The notes: generated from the sequence alone by a model not told the origin. 64,000 nt of DNA from CAZTGZ01 sp964613385 (GCA_964613385.1 CAZTGZ010000002.1:91628-155627), one strand, 5' to 3'; shown: positions 35,489-44,704, counted from the first letter of the stretch. Program-made: numbers and translations.

Positions 35489-35595
35489 CATCTTTGTGGA
35501 GTTCCTTTCCTGAAGAGCGTCTAATTCAGCGTATTTGTCGCCTTTAGAAGTCCTTTCCGGAAAGAGCAGTTTAATTTTTTTATTATTTTTTTATT
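35489..35595 (+). promoter_or_regulatory. Leader of the RRM gene with a duplicated motif
   Basis: A -7-like box CATCTTTG (35489-35496) precedes an untranslated leader of about 90 nt. The leader holds two similar 20-nt segments: GAGTTCCTTTCCTGAAGAGC (35499-35518) and GAAGTCCTTTCCGGAAAGAG (35547-35566). The second contains the self-complementary CTTTCCGGAAAG. A T/A-rich run then leads to the start codon. Confidence 0.45.
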
Positions 35596-35910
35596 ATGAA
35601 CATTTTTGTAGCAAATTTAAATTTTCGTTTAACAAGCGATGACCTCAGGGAGGTTTTCGAAAACTTCGGTGAAGTAAGCTCAGCTAAAGTAATTTCTGAC
35701 CGCGACACCGGTAAATCAAAAGGATTTGGTTTCGTTGAAATGCCAAATGACAGTGAAGCAAACCAAGCCATTGCTGAACTTTCAGGAGCAGAAATTGAAG
35801 GAAAAGTTATTGCGGTAAAAGAAGCTTTACCAAGAGAAAACAGACCTTCAGGAAATTTCAGAAACAACAACAACAACAGAGGCGGTGGCGGAAACAACCG
35901 TCGTTTCTAA
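35596..35910 (+). CDS. RRM-domain RNA-binding protein
   Basis: A 104-aa single-RRM protein. RNP-2 is IFVANL at residues 3-8 and RNP-1 is KGFGFVEM near residue 45, with the aromatic residues that stack on RNA bases. The domain ends at about residue 80 and a flexible NNNNRGGGGNNRRF tail follows, as in cyanobacterial and Bacteroidota Rbp proteins. The family binds single-stranded RNA and acts post-transcriptionally, often under cold or growth-phase control. It has a long leader with repeated motifs, which may be regulatory, and a strong terminator shared with the convergent gene. Confidence 0.93.
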   Translation: MNIFVANLNFRLTSDDLREVFENFGEVSSAKVISDRDTGKSKGFGFVEMPNDSEANQAIAELSGAEIEGKVIAVKEALPRENRPSGNFRNNNNNRGGGGNNRRF

Positions 35911-35924
35911 AAGAATTGGAATCT

Positions 35925-35956
35925 AAAAAAAAAACCGGCCTAAGCCGGTTTTTTTT
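35925..35956. terminator. Bidirectional terminator
   Basis: AACCGGC and GCCGGTT pair over 7 bp around CTAA, with eight or more As on the left and nine Ts on the right, so it can stop transcription from the RRM gene and from the convergent YegP-like gene. Confidence 0.9.
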
Positions 35957-36287
35957 ATGCAGTTAAGTCTTCTATTCCGGCTTCCGGTGCCGTTCTCATC
36001 ACGGATTCCACTCCGTTCTTCATGCCGCTTTCTGATGCGTACATCTGGCTGCTTCCAACCACCTGACCATTGGTGGCTTTCAGGTTAAAATGCCATTTGT
36101 CGTTGGAAGCCTGCTTAATTTCAAACTTTCCTTCGTCCTGGGCATTCTTCTTCACACTCTCGGCTCCGCTTATGGCGCTCGCCTTTGTTTTGTACCCTTC
36201 GCTGGTTAAAATAACCTGTCCGTTTGCTGCTTTCAGGCGGAAATAATACTCCCCGCTCTTCTCACTTTGAAAAATTTCGAATTTCAT
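35955..36287 (-). CDS. YegP/DUF1508 family protein
   Basis: A 110-aa protein made of two tandem DUF1508 repeats: KFEIFQSEKSGEYYFRLKAANGQVI then KFEIKQASNDKWHFNLKATNGQVVG (both quoted in part only). Each repeat ends in a KNGVESV-type helix (ISGAESVKKNA and MKNGVESVMRTA). The family is small, cytoplasmic and of unknown function, forming beta-alpha dimers. Complete and of normal length. Its stop is embedded at the edge of the shared terminator. Confidence 0.92.
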   Translation of the reverse strand: MKFEIFQSEKSGEYYFRLKAANGQVILTSEGYKTKASAISGAESVKKNAQDEGKFEIKQASNDKWHFNLKATNGQVVGSSQMYASESGMKNGVESVMRTAPEAGIEDLTA

Positions 36288-36464
36288 AATACTATAATTG
36301 CTAGTGGCTCAAAAATATACAATACCGCCGATTTTCATCTGAAGAAAATTGAAATTTATTCTTAAATGATTCTCCAATTGTTTGGCTCTTACTAATTTTA
36401 AATCGACATCCAATAGAGATTTAAAAACTTTCCATTTTAGGAGCACAGAAGCAATTTGTTGCAG

Positions 36465-36812
36465 AATGCGGCCTGTGGGTGGGGAACGGCCTTATTTGTC
36501 TTTTCGTGAGCCGCTTAGCTATGAAGGCGTGAATACAAAATTTACAAATTCTAAAAAAAGAAAGCGATGGGCGAGCGATGACAAAAATTTTAAATCTTCA
36601 TAACGAAAATTATTTTGCAACATGGAAAATGCCAATAAAAATAGCAAGCGGCTCCCATCGCGGCGAACGCCTTCATGGCTTTAGCGGATAGAAAAGAGAA
36701 ATGAAGCCTTGATTTTTTTTGCTTCCTTTTTTTGATCAAGCAAAAAAAGGAAGTGGGGGTTTTCTGAACTCAATTAATGTAAGAACATGTTTGGGCAAAG
36801 CCCTGAAAACTG
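36465..36812. repeat. Dispersed noncoding repeat, copy B
   Basis: Matches copy A at 32508-32873 in the same order and orientation, with conserved blocks separated by diverged spacers. Conserved here are GGGGAACGGCC (36481-36491), AGCTATGAAGGCGTGAA, GCGATGGGCGA (36564-36574), GGCTCCCATCGCGGC (36650-36664), TTTAGCGGATAGAAAAGAG and GGGCAAAGCCCT. CTTCCTTTTTTTG and CAAAAAAAGGAAG form 13-bp arms around a 6-nt loop; copy A uses different bases here but keeps a stem. The rest of the gene-free interval (36288-36464, 36813-36919) shows no gene. Confidence 0.75.
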
Positions 36813-36919
36813 CATTTCATCCCACAATTTCAAACTTGAGAATTTAGCAGTTAAAGTCAAAATTGGAACTCTAACATGAATAGTTTAATTCCAATAAGCA
36901 AGTAGAAAATTATTTAAAC

Positions 36920-38449
36920 TTAAAATAACCTCTTCGTACTCCTTCTTCTCGTCCCCGACAATCCCAATACTCCCAAAATTCCCCTGGCAATTTCACGCAC
37001 TACCGTTCGGGTTATACTGTGGCCTGCAATCTTCTCCAGCGTGCTTTTCTCCTGTCTTCCGCTGGTTTTGGGCTTTTCTGCTTCAGCCGTTTCCGCTTTG
37101 GCCACCTCCAGTTTTTTATTCAACAGCTCATAAGCACTTTCCCGATCCACCGTATCTGAATACTTCGTCATCAACTGACTGCTTCTTAGGTTTTTCTTCT
37201 TCTCCTCTTCTGTAATCACATCCATACGGCTCATGGGCGCGGTAAGCAAGGTATGCACCAATGGGGTCGGTATGCCCTTTTCATTTAAAGCAGATATGAG
37301 GGCTTCTCCGATTCCCATGGCGGTAAGGATTTCATCGGTTTTGTAAAATTCCGTTATCGGAAAATTCTCAGCGGCCAGCTTGATGTCCTTGCGATCTCTG
37401 GCTGTGAAAGCCCGCAGCGCATGTTGAATTTTGATACCGAGTTGACTGAGTACCGCAGCCGGAATATCCGAAGGACTCTGGGTACAGAAATAGATGCCCA
37501 CACCCTTGCTTCGAATCAGCTTGATGATGGTTTCTATCTGATCCAGGAGCGCCCCGGAAGCTTCTTCAAAAATCAGATGGGCTTCGTCAATCACAAAAAT
37601 CAACTCCGGCTGATCCGCATCCCCTCTTTCCGGAAAGGACTGATATATTTCAGCCAGCAGACATAGCATGAATGTACTGAACAACTTCGGTTTTCCCTGA
37701 ATATCATCCAATCTCAACACATGGATATACCCCCTGCCCTGTTCGTCTAATCTTAAAAAATCATCCACATCAAAACTCGGTTCTCCGAAAAACATATCGG
37801 CACCCTGTTCTTCAATTTCTATCAGCTTGCGCATAATTGCACCCACCGTAGAAGTGGAAACCAGTCCATATTCCTTTTCAATTTCTTCCTTGCCATCGGA
37901 CGAAATGAATTGTAGGGTTTTGCGAAAGTCTTTGATGTCCAACAAAGGCAGACCATGATCGTCGCAGTATTTGAAAATCAGGGAGATAAGCCCCCCCTGC
38001 GTATCGTTTAATCCAAGAATTTTGGTGAGCAGTACCGGCCCGAATTCCGATATGGTCGCCCGCATACGAACGCCCTCCTGAGCAGAAATGGTCAGAAATT
38101 CTACCGGAAACTGTTGCGCTTTCCAGGCTTCACCAATCAGGGCATGTCGTTCTTCAATTTTAGGATTGCTCACTCCGGGTTGAGAAATTCCGCTCAAGTC
38201 TCCTTTGATGTCCATTAAAATCACGGGAATTCCTTTCAGTGACAATTTTTCGGCAAAATTCTGAAGGGTCTTTGTTTTACCGGTACCTGTAGCTCCTGCA
38301 ATCAATCCATGCCGATTCAGGGTTTTTAATGGGATTTTTACCGGCAATTGGGGTATGGCTTTCCCGTCCAACATGGCGGTTCCCATGACGATGGAATCGC
38401 CTTTAAAAGTGTATTTTTCTGTAATCAGATTTTGAAATGCCTCTTGCAT
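36920..38449 (-). CDS. HerA-like/DUF853 P-loop ATPase
   Basis: A 509-aa ATPase of the HerA/FtsK-related group (DUF853, YjgR-like). Walker A is GATGTGKT near residue 50; strand 2 reads VILMDIKGDLSG; Walker B is FVIDEAHLIFEEA near residue 285, and GIYFCTQSPSDIP holds the sensor region. The C-terminus is basic (SGTRRRSTKRLF) after an Ala/Glu-rich linker. Members are thought to pump DNA or protein, but the physiological role is not established. It has no nuclease partner next to it. Monocistronic, divergent from a T9SS protein gene. Confidence 0.9.
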   Translation of the reverse strand: MQEAFQNLITEKYTFKGDSIVMGTAMLDGKAIPQLPVKIPLKTLNRHGLIAGATGTGKTKTLQNFAEKLSLKGIPVILMDIKGDLSGISQPGVSNPKIEERHALIGEAWKAQQFPVEFLTISAQEGVRMRATISEFGPVLLTKILGLNDTQGGLISLIFKYCDDHGLPLLDIKDFRKTLQFISSDGKEEIEKEYGLVSTSTVGAIMRKLIEIEEQGADMFFGEPSFDVDDFLRLDEQGRGYIHVLRLDDIQGKPKLFSTFMLCLLAEIYQSFPERGDADQPELIFVIDEAHLIFEEASGALLDQIETIIKLIRSKGVGIYFCTQSPSDIPAAVLSQLGIKIQHALRAFTARDRKDIKLAAENFPITEFYKTDEILTAMGIGEALISALNEKGIPTPLVHTLLTAPMSRMDVITEEEKKKNLRSSQLMTKYSDTVDRESAYELLNKKLEVAKAETAEAEKPKTSGRQEKSTLEKIAGHSITRTVVREIARGILGVLGLSGTRRRSTKRLF

Positions 38450-38690
38450 GGTGCGTTTTAAGACTCAAATTAACCACTTTTTTCCGAGTGGTCGGTATCC
38501 GCGATTCAATTATCAGCGGACTTCTGAACTTATCAATCCTGTACAGCAGGATCGGTCAGAATCGCAGCGATCCGGGATAATACCCCTAGGCACCGAAATC
38601 TTTGACCGTCATATCAAAAAGTCACAACCAATTGACCTTCACACCAAGGGTTGTAAAAGATAACCACATGGCAACTAACCCATTTTTGCA

Positions 38691-38698
38691 TATATTTG
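38691..38698 (+). promoter_or_regulatory. Candidate -7 box for the T9SS gene at 38733
   Basis: TATATTTG matches TAnnTTTG exactly, 34 bp before the ATG; no convincing TTTG at -33. The rest of 38450-38690 contains no gene that I can support. Confidence 0.4.
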
Positions 38699-38732
38699 AT
38701 TCACCTGGTGACCATCCTTATATAAACCCATC

Positions 38733-39671
38733 ATGAAAACACTCATTTTATCCATATTCGGAATTCTCCTGATGAACCTGGCTTTCGCTCAAATCGGGCC
38801 ACGGACCCAATTTCAAAATTTCGATGGGGAGGATAGCACCATATTTTGTCCGGTAACTGACCCATATCTTGTTTGTATACGTTTAGACCCGGATACCGGT
38901 AATATCTGGTTTGCCGGCAATCAACCAAATGTAAAAAAAACCAAAGGAAACTTCGTTACGGACTCGAGTTTATATTACAGATCAAATGACACTTCCAGTT
39001 TCATCATAGATTTAATTGATGCATTACCTTCTTATTTTGAAAGTTTAATGCAATTGTCATGGTCTCATTATATGGATCTCGGAAAAGGAGACTATGGCAA
39101 AGTTGAAATATCCAAGGATACGGGTAAAACCTGGATAAATTGTTTTGAGTCTGCTTTTAAAGTCAACTTACAAGCGCCGGATCATTTCGATCTTTTGGAT
39201 ACATTGGCGAATGGTGATATTGTGTTTACAGGCACTGATTTTGGATTTATGCACAGAATAGACCTTATTTATGAGTTTGATCCGCTCTCTACTCAAGATA
39301 AAGTACAGGTACGTTTCACCTTTGTGACCGACGCTACAAGCAGCCCGAATATTGGTTGGGTCATCGATAGCCTGGAAGTTTATATTTATTACCCGGGGGA
39401 TGTTCAAAAACTTGAAAGAAACGGACTCATTAAAACCTACCCCAACCCGGTCACGCATATGCTAAATATAGAAACTACACCGGGAAACTCCACGGAAAAT
39501 ATCGGTCAGCTATTCCTGTATAATTCATTGGGACAAAAAATAGCGGAATGGTCAGGGCTGCCTTCTAAATTTTCCATAGATACTCAACCCTATCCCAATG
39601 GCGTCTATTTCCTGAAATCGGCAAATACCACAGGATTCGGAACTACTACCGTGGTCATTCAACACGAATAG
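38733..39671 (+). CDS. Secreted protein with T9SS type A sorting domain
   Basis: A 312-aa exported protein: signal peptide MKTLILSIFGILLMNLAFAQ, a body of about 200 residues, then a type A sorting signal (IKTYPNPVTHMLNIE, LFLYNSLGQKIAEW, YPNGVYFLKS). The body reads IGPRTQFQNFDGEDST, VEISKDTGKTWINCFES and GWVIDSLEVYIYYPGD. The DTGKTW and WVIDSLEVY patterns resemble jelly-roll domains with an IDD/IDS strand, as in MAM-like folds. Function unknown, probably surface or secreted. Its C-terminal coding end reappears as a decayed copy at 44466-44704. Confidence 0.85.
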   Translation: MKTLILSIFGILLMNLAFAQIGPRTQFQNFDGEDSTIFCPVTDPYLVCIRLDPDTGNIWFAGNQPNVKKTKGNFVTDSSLYYRSNDTSSFIIDLIDALPSYFESLMQLSWSHYMDLGKGDYGKVEISKDTGKTWINCFESAFKVNLQAPDHFDLLDTLANGDIVFTGTDFGFMHRIDLIYEFDPLSTQDKVQVRFTFVTDATSSPNIGWVIDSLEVYIYYPGDVQKLERNGLIKTYPNPVTHMLNIETTPGNSTENIGQLFLYNSLGQKIAEWSGLPSKFSIDTQPYPNGVYFLKSANTTGFGTTTVVIQHE

Positions 39672-39816
39672 CATCCCCCATTTCAGCACCAATGGTTAAC
39701 CTTTAGGTTAGCTTCCTCCCATTTATCATATTTTTATCGCTAATTATCAGTACATTACGAATTGTTGCCAATCTGCCAGGCAGCGATTCCCTTTCTTTAC
39801 GTCTTTAGTTTAAACC

Positions 39817-40407
39817 ATGATAGGGGTTGAACAAATAGAACAAAATGCAAATGAACAGCATGCTACCGGCAAGTTAATTTTGGCAATTCGTCAATTTGTT
39901 CTGGGTCATAAGGAAGCTTTCGAATTTGTCTACCATTCTACGGCACCTCAATTAATGCAAATTTGCAGACGCTATGCCTCTAACCATGACGAAGCGCAGG
40001 ACATATTACAGGAAAGCTATATCAAAATTTATAAGAGTCTTAAAAATTTCGATTTAAAAGCCCCTTTTGAACCCTGGGCGAAAAGAATAACCATCAATAC
40101 TGCCATAGATCACTATCGCAAAAATCTTAATCTGACCTTCAGATCCTTAGGAAATTTAGACCAGATTGAAGACGAGGAGGAAATATTTGTCTCAAACGAC
40201 TTTTTGAAATTGGACATTGAAAAAGTAATGGCAGCTGTTCAGGAATTGCCCGTTGGTTATAGAATCATATTGAATTTATTCGTTCTTGAGCACAAAACGC
40301 ATAAAGAGATAGCCGAGATACTTCAGATTAACGAAAGTACCAGTCGCTCACAACTCACCAAAGCGAGAAAGGCCATTAAAGCAAAATTTGAAAATGAATC
40401 GCGATAA
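39817..40407 (+). CDS. ECF-type RNA polymerase sigma factor
   Basis: A 196-aa sigma-70 ECF factor. Region 2 contains AFEFVYHSTAPQLMQICRRY, then DEAQDILQESYIKIYKSL and FEPWAKRITINTAIDHYRK; region 4 has LPVGYRIILNLFVLEHKTHKEIAEIL with the helix-turn-helix and STSRSQLTKARKAIK. This is the usual Bacteroidota ECF arrangement. It overlaps the next gene, which encodes a membrane-anchored protein that may be its regulator, and a large T9SS protein follows; the three form one apparent operon. Confidence 0.92.
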   Translation: MIGVEQIEQNANEQHATGKLILAIRQFVLGHKEAFEFVYHSTAPQLMQICRRYASNHDEAQDILQESYIKIYKSLKNFDLKAPFEPWAKRITINTAIDHYRKNLNLTFRSLGNLDQIEDEEEIFVSNDFLKLDIEKVMAAVQELPVGYRIILNLFVLEHKTHKEIAEILQINESTSRSQLTKARKAIKAKFENESR

Positions 40408-41767
40408 CTACATATCGATTGATTCTGCCCTGAATCAGCTACTGAGCCAACCTGTATCGGCTCAAGGCGGGAGTTATAGCGCTTTTTTGGAAAAACTTGC
40501 TGCTTATGATCAACAGAACCTTCCATTAGATATTGTATTAAAAGACAAACTATCCACCTCTGCCGCAGTTCCGGATAGCATGCAGAAATCCATCATAACG
40601 CTGATCTGGTACCGCAGACTACGAACAGCGGCCATCATAACCCTTTTCATTGTCGCTTTGGGATTAGGCATGAATACCCTTTTGAATTTGATCAATCTTG
40701 AAATTCCGGCAGACAGGACGATTTCAACCCATAAATCCGAACCAACACTCCATTTGAATACGGAGATCACGGAGAAACCGGATCATACAACCCTATATGC
40801 TGAAAAATCAATGGAAGCAGAAAAGCCTTTGGCCTTAGCTTCAAAACCGACAACCCAAGCAGTATCAAGCAAATTGATACCAGATGTCAAAAAAGAAAAC
40901 ATCTCCATACAGTTTGCCAATTCCATCACATATTTAAAATCTATCTCAAACCTACAATCCTATACACAATTAATTCTGTTGTCAGATCCATCGATCCGGA
41001 TTGAGCCCGAAATGATCCCCTCAGAGGATATACAAAAAAGGGTCTTAAAACCAAGTCAAAACGAGACCGGATTTAATCCAAAATCGAACTATACCATTGG
41101 TTTTAATGTATCCTCATCATATCAGATTTACCATTCAGCCCTCAACAACACAGGAAATCAAAACATCAACAGGAATTATGAAAAATTGGCTCAAAACGGC
41201 CGATATCCGGGACAAGTTTTAAATTTTGGCTTCACATTTGAAAAACCTGTTTACAAAGCACTCGGAATTTCCATTGGTCTCCAAAAGATTACGCTGGAAC
41301 AAAATCAAAAAACAAATTTCATTTTAAGTGAAGCGCCCGTTTATGACTTAGATGGCCAGATTGCAGGTTATATAGACATAAGTCCTGAACCCATTCAGGA
41401 AACGATAGAAAACAAGCTTCAATATTTAGCCATTCCGATTCAACTGACTTATAATATCAATCTAAGCCGTTTATACTCAGTGCAAGTTAATTCCGGAAGT
41501 AGTTTGTTCGGGTTGATGGATCAACATATAGAAAAGTTCAATTACACCACTTTAGAACTGGATCGTTATGCAAATGACAGAGGTAAAATCTCTTTAAACA
41601 ATCTACAATTTGGGTTGCATTGCTCCCGCAGGCTTCAAGGCAATTTCCTTTTATCTGTCGGATATGATTATCAGTTGCTGAACAATATTGGCCCCATTTC
41701 AGACGAGACCGAGAGAGTAAACGCAAGCCTTCACAGCATAAACCTTTCATTAAAATTCCAACGTTAA
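40394..41767 (+). CDS. Membrane-anchored protein with barrel-like C-terminus, possible anti-sigma factor
   Basis: A 457-aa product from ATG 40394, which overlaps the sigma gene by 14 bp. The N-terminal 75 residues are soluble (SALNQLLSQPVSAQGGS, FLEKLAAYDQQ), followed by one strong helix (AAIITLFIVALGLGMNTLLNLI). A flexible region of about 100 residues leads to a C-terminal 230-residue part with alternating strands (YTIGFNVSSSYQIYH, VLNFGFTFEKPVYKALGI, LSVGYDYQLL, SINLSLKFQR) ending in an aromatic/charged strand, as in small outer-membrane barrels. The N-terminal part, helix and location suggest an anti-sigma factor; the barrel-like part is unusual for an inner-membrane protein. Both calls are inference. 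Confidence 0.7.
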   Translation: MNRDNYISIDSALNQLLSQPVSAQGGSYSAFLEKLAAYDQQNLPLDIVLKDKLSTSAAVPDSMQKSIITLIWYRRLRTAAIITLFIVALGLGMNTLLNLINLEIPADRTISTHKSEPTLHLNTEITEKPDHTTLYAEKSMEAEKPLALASKPTTQAVSSKLIPDVKKENISIQFANSITYLKSISNLQSYTQLILLSDPSIRIEPEMIPSEDIQKRVLKPSQNETGFNPKSNYTIGFNVSSSYQIYHSALNNTGNQNINRNYEKLAQNGRYPGQVLNFGFTFEKPVYKALGISIGLQKITLEQNQKTNFILSEAPVYDLDGQIAGYIDISPEPIQETIENKLQYLAIPIQLTYNINLSRLYSVQVNSGSSLFGLMDQHIEKFNYTTLELDRYANDRGKISLNNLQFGLHCSRRLQGNFLLSVGYDYQLLNNIGPISDETERVNASLHSINLSLKFQR

Positions 41768-41779
41768 AACCAATCTATT

Positions 41780-44173
41780 ATGAAAAATAACAAATACATA
41801 TGCTTCGCGATTACCCTGATGTACCTGTTTCTATTTCAAACCACATATGCCCAAACGGGATATGCCTGGAAAAAACTCGGAAACGGAATGGTTGGCTCGG
41901 CCTGTTCAGGTAATTCAATTTTGGTATGCAAATACATCGATGGAAATTTATACATCGCTGTGAAAAATAAATTGACAAATGAAGTAGCCATAAATAAATG
42001 GGATGGCAGTTCCTGGAGTACCTACCCAGTAATTCAAGGAAATGTCTTTATTTCCGATTTGGAAGTTTTTAATGGAGAACTATATGCAAGCGGTAATATT
42101 GATAAATTAACCGGACTCCAACGTCCCGGGAATAAATCGTTGGGTGTCATAAAATTTAAAAGCGGGTCCTGGGATAGCCTTCCCTCATATCCAACTTTTA
42201 TCGGTCAGGATTCAATGAGAGCGGCGAGGAATCTATGTAAGTATAAAAATAAACTGTATTATTCCGTTGGAAGCGTAAAGGATAAACTTTTCAGTCTGGA
42301 TACTTTTGGGAATACCACTTTAATTCAAACCCACACAAAAATTTACAATTCAGGTTTCAATGATTTAGATGTAGTAGATGGCAAATTGGTTATTTCCGGT
42401 GATATCGATAGCGTCATGCATTTGAAAAAAACAGCGGGTATGTTCTATTATGACGGGACAAATTTCAGCTTTCCAAAAAGCACTATTACACGGAATATTG
42501 ATAAAGTAGTCAGCCGAAACGACTCTCAATATTTGGTAATTGCCGGCCATAACTTAGAAATCTGGGAAGGAGATTCACTAAAAACTGATATATCACCTTC
42601 TGCTCAAATAAACTGGTATCCATATTGGGCTGAATTAACATTCAAGAATAATTTTATCATCATGACCCAGGATACCTTTAGCGTTTATTTTGATACAGAT
42701 TCATCAAAATGGTTTTATCTCAATGGATTAAAATCGCAGTTCTCCCGGGCAGTTGCCGCTGGACCCAATAAGGGATTAATCGTATCTTGTCAACTATTTC
42801 AAGGTGCTGCTGAATTGACATTAGGAGGTATTGTTCGGGGAAATATTTTCGCAGATCTCGATTCCAATTGCACATTCAATGGAGCAGACAAACCACTGGA
42901 TTTTAGCTTAATTGAATTTGATAATGGTACCGATAAGTCCTATACCAACTCTGACATAAACGGCAATTATGAGATATCGGTACTGGCCGGCACCCACAAT
43001 GTCACGTACTACTTACCCGAAGTTAAATCAAGCATTGCACCCTGTTCTACCGTCAAAGTTACGGTTGCAACTTCTTCTGTCACCAACAATGTTAATATAC
43101 CTGTACATCCGTCAAAAGAAAAAAACCTGGGAGTCAATGTCAATGGTGTAAGGGGATTTTTAGCACGACAAGGGTTTACTGAAACCATTGTGTTAAAGGG
43201 AGGGAATTATGGTTATTTTAAAGATTCGTTGATCCTTAGCCTGAAGTATCCTTCAAATGTGTACTTCATCAATTCAACGATAACTCCTTATTCAAATACC
43301 GGCGGAGAGCTTATTTATAAATTGTACAATGTTGGCTTCCGTGAACAAAAGACCATTCATATCGGCTTCAGCACTAGCACCAGCACCATCAAGGTTGGTG
43401 ATACCATCAGATATTATGCAAAGGTGATCAATTCTGCAGGAGATTCACTCATGGATAACAATTACGATACGCTATACCAAAGAGTCGTGGCAGCCTATGA
43501 CCCTAATATCAAACAATCATATCCGGAAGGAAAGGTTACTTCCGGACTCAATAAAATCAAATACCAGATTCATTTTCAGAATACAGGCAATGACACTGCA
43601 TTCAAGGTAACTGTAGTAGATACAATCACTCAAAAGTTAGGCTTACGAAGTTTAAGGGTAACTGGTACCAGCCACCCCGCCTCCTATTCGCTGAGGGTCG
43701 AAAATAAACAGGCATTGATTTGGGAATTTAACAATATTATGCTGCCTGATAGCCATACAAATGAAAAGGCCAGTCACGGTTTTATCGCTTTCGAAGCAAA
43801 TTTAAACGGAGAACTTGCCGTCGGCGATTCCATTACCAACAAAGCTTATATCTATTTTGATTATCAAGAGCCTATTATCACGAACTATGCCTCTGTGCTC
43901 ATGGTTAAACCGGGTAGCATTCATGTATTTGAACCCCTCCAAGACAAAACGTTGAAGCTATACCCCAATCCGACTTCAGGATTGCTTCATGTGGAAATTG
44001 ACCAACAATTTGGGCCCTGCAATGTATTGTTTTTTAACAGCCTTGGTCAAATGGTACACACGCAGAAAGTTGAAACCGATGTTGCTACCTTGGATGTGTC
44101 TGCATTTCCAAAGGGAATGTACTTTGTGAATATTGAAGGTACTCGGATTAACGGAAGATTGTTGGTGGAGTGA
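41780..44173 (+). CDS. Secreted protein with SdrD-B-like and conserved repeat domain, T9SS type A
   Basis: A 797-aa secreted protein with signal peptide (ICFAITLMYLFLFQTTYAQ). Residues 30-340 look like a beta-propeller (recurring strands such as YIDGNLYIAVKNK, FNGELYASG, YKNKLYYSV, VDGKLVISGD). A prealbumin-like SdrD-B domain follows (IVRGNIFADLDSNCTFNGAD, YTNSDINGNYEIS). A segment typical of Bacteroidota T9SS proteins (YDPNIKQSYPEGKVTSG, IHFQNTGNDTAFKVTVVDT, SITNKAYIYFDYQEPIITN) then leads to the type A sorting signal (LYPNPTSGLLHVE, FPKGMYFVNI). Third gene of the ECF sigma operon, so it may be that sigma's target or sensor partner. Confidence 0.85.
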   Translation: MKNNKYICFAITLMYLFLFQTTYAQTGYAWKKLGNGMVGSACSGNSILVCKYIDGNLYIAVKNKLTNEVAINKWDGSSWSTYPVIQGNVFISDLEVFNGELYASGNIDKLTGLQRPGNKSLGVIKFKSGSWDSLPSYPTFIGQDSMRAARNLCKYKNKLYYSVGSVKDKLFSLDTFGNTTLIQTHTKIYNSGFNDLDVVDGKLVISGDIDSVMHLKKTAGMFYYDGTNFSFPKSTITRNIDKVVSRNDSQYLVIAGHNLEIWEGDSLKTDISPSAQINWYPYWAELTFKNNFIIMTQDTFSVYFDTDSSKWFYLNGLKSQFSRAVAAGPNKGLIVSCQLFQGAAELTLGGIVRGNIFADLDSNCTFNGADKPLDFSLIEFDNGTDKSYTNSDINGNYEISVLAGTHNVTYYLPEVKSSIAPCSTVKVTVATSSVTNNVNIPVHPSKEKNLGVNVNGVRGFLARQGFTETIVLKGGNYGYFKDSLILSLKYPSNVYFINSTITPYSNTGGELIYKLYNVGFREQKTIHIGFSTSTSTIKVGDTIRYYAKVINSAGDSLMDNNYDTLYQRVVAAYDPNIKQSYPEGKVTSGLNKIKYQIHFQNTGNDTAFKVTVVDTITQKLGLRSLRVTGTSHPASYSLRVENKQALIWEFNNIMLPDSHTNEKASHGFIAFEANLNGELAVGDSITNKAYIYFDYQEPIITNYASVLMVKPGSIHVFEPLQDKTLKLYPNPTSGLLHVEIDQQFGPCNVLFFNSLGQMVHTQKVETDVATLDVSAFPKGMYFVNIEGTRINGRLLVE

Positions 44174-44465
44174 AAGATAGCTGCCCGTTAAATTATGAAC
44201 CAATTCCTTATTTAGATATATAGGGTCGTTTGTCTTCTGTTTGGAGAAGAAATTCTGAAAATCAGAAGAGGTTCAACTTTCTCGAAATACTCAGAACGAT
44301 AAAAAGTTAACGATTTCGCGAAGTGATAACTTACTATGACTGAATGGTTTATCCAGTAAAATCGAATATTGAGTTGGACTCCATAAATAGCCCAAATGTT
44401 AGTTGGGACCAAAGATAGTCCGGTGGTTATTGAATGTGATCCCTGAAATATTCAAAAGGCCAGAC

Positions 44466-44704
44466 CAAAACCTACCCCAACCCTAACATCCATGTGATAA
44501 ATATTGAAACAAGGCAGAAACGCTACTTTGATTGTACCGTAAGGCTATGCCTTCACGATACTTCAGGTCAAAAATTTGAGGATTATTCAGGACGCCTACT
44601 GAATGTTGCATATATACCCAATCCTAACCCCTTGCTGTATATTTCCTGAAATCTGCAAATACCACCGGATTCGGAACTACTACCGTGGTTATTCAACACG
44701 AATA
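44466..44704 (+). pseudogene. Decayed copy of a T9SS C-terminal coding end
   Basis: The segment 44640-44704 nearly repeats 39606-39671, the last 66 bases of the T9SS gene at 38733-39671 (it includes ATTCGGAACTACTACCGTGG in both). Upstream, AAAACCTACCCCAACCC with a following ATGT/ATAAATATTGAAAC stretch matches the start of the same sorting domain near 39433. The frame between is broken by stops and small indels, so nothing is translated as a unit. The first part of this gene-free interval, 44174-44465, shows nothing I can assign. Confidence 0.7.
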
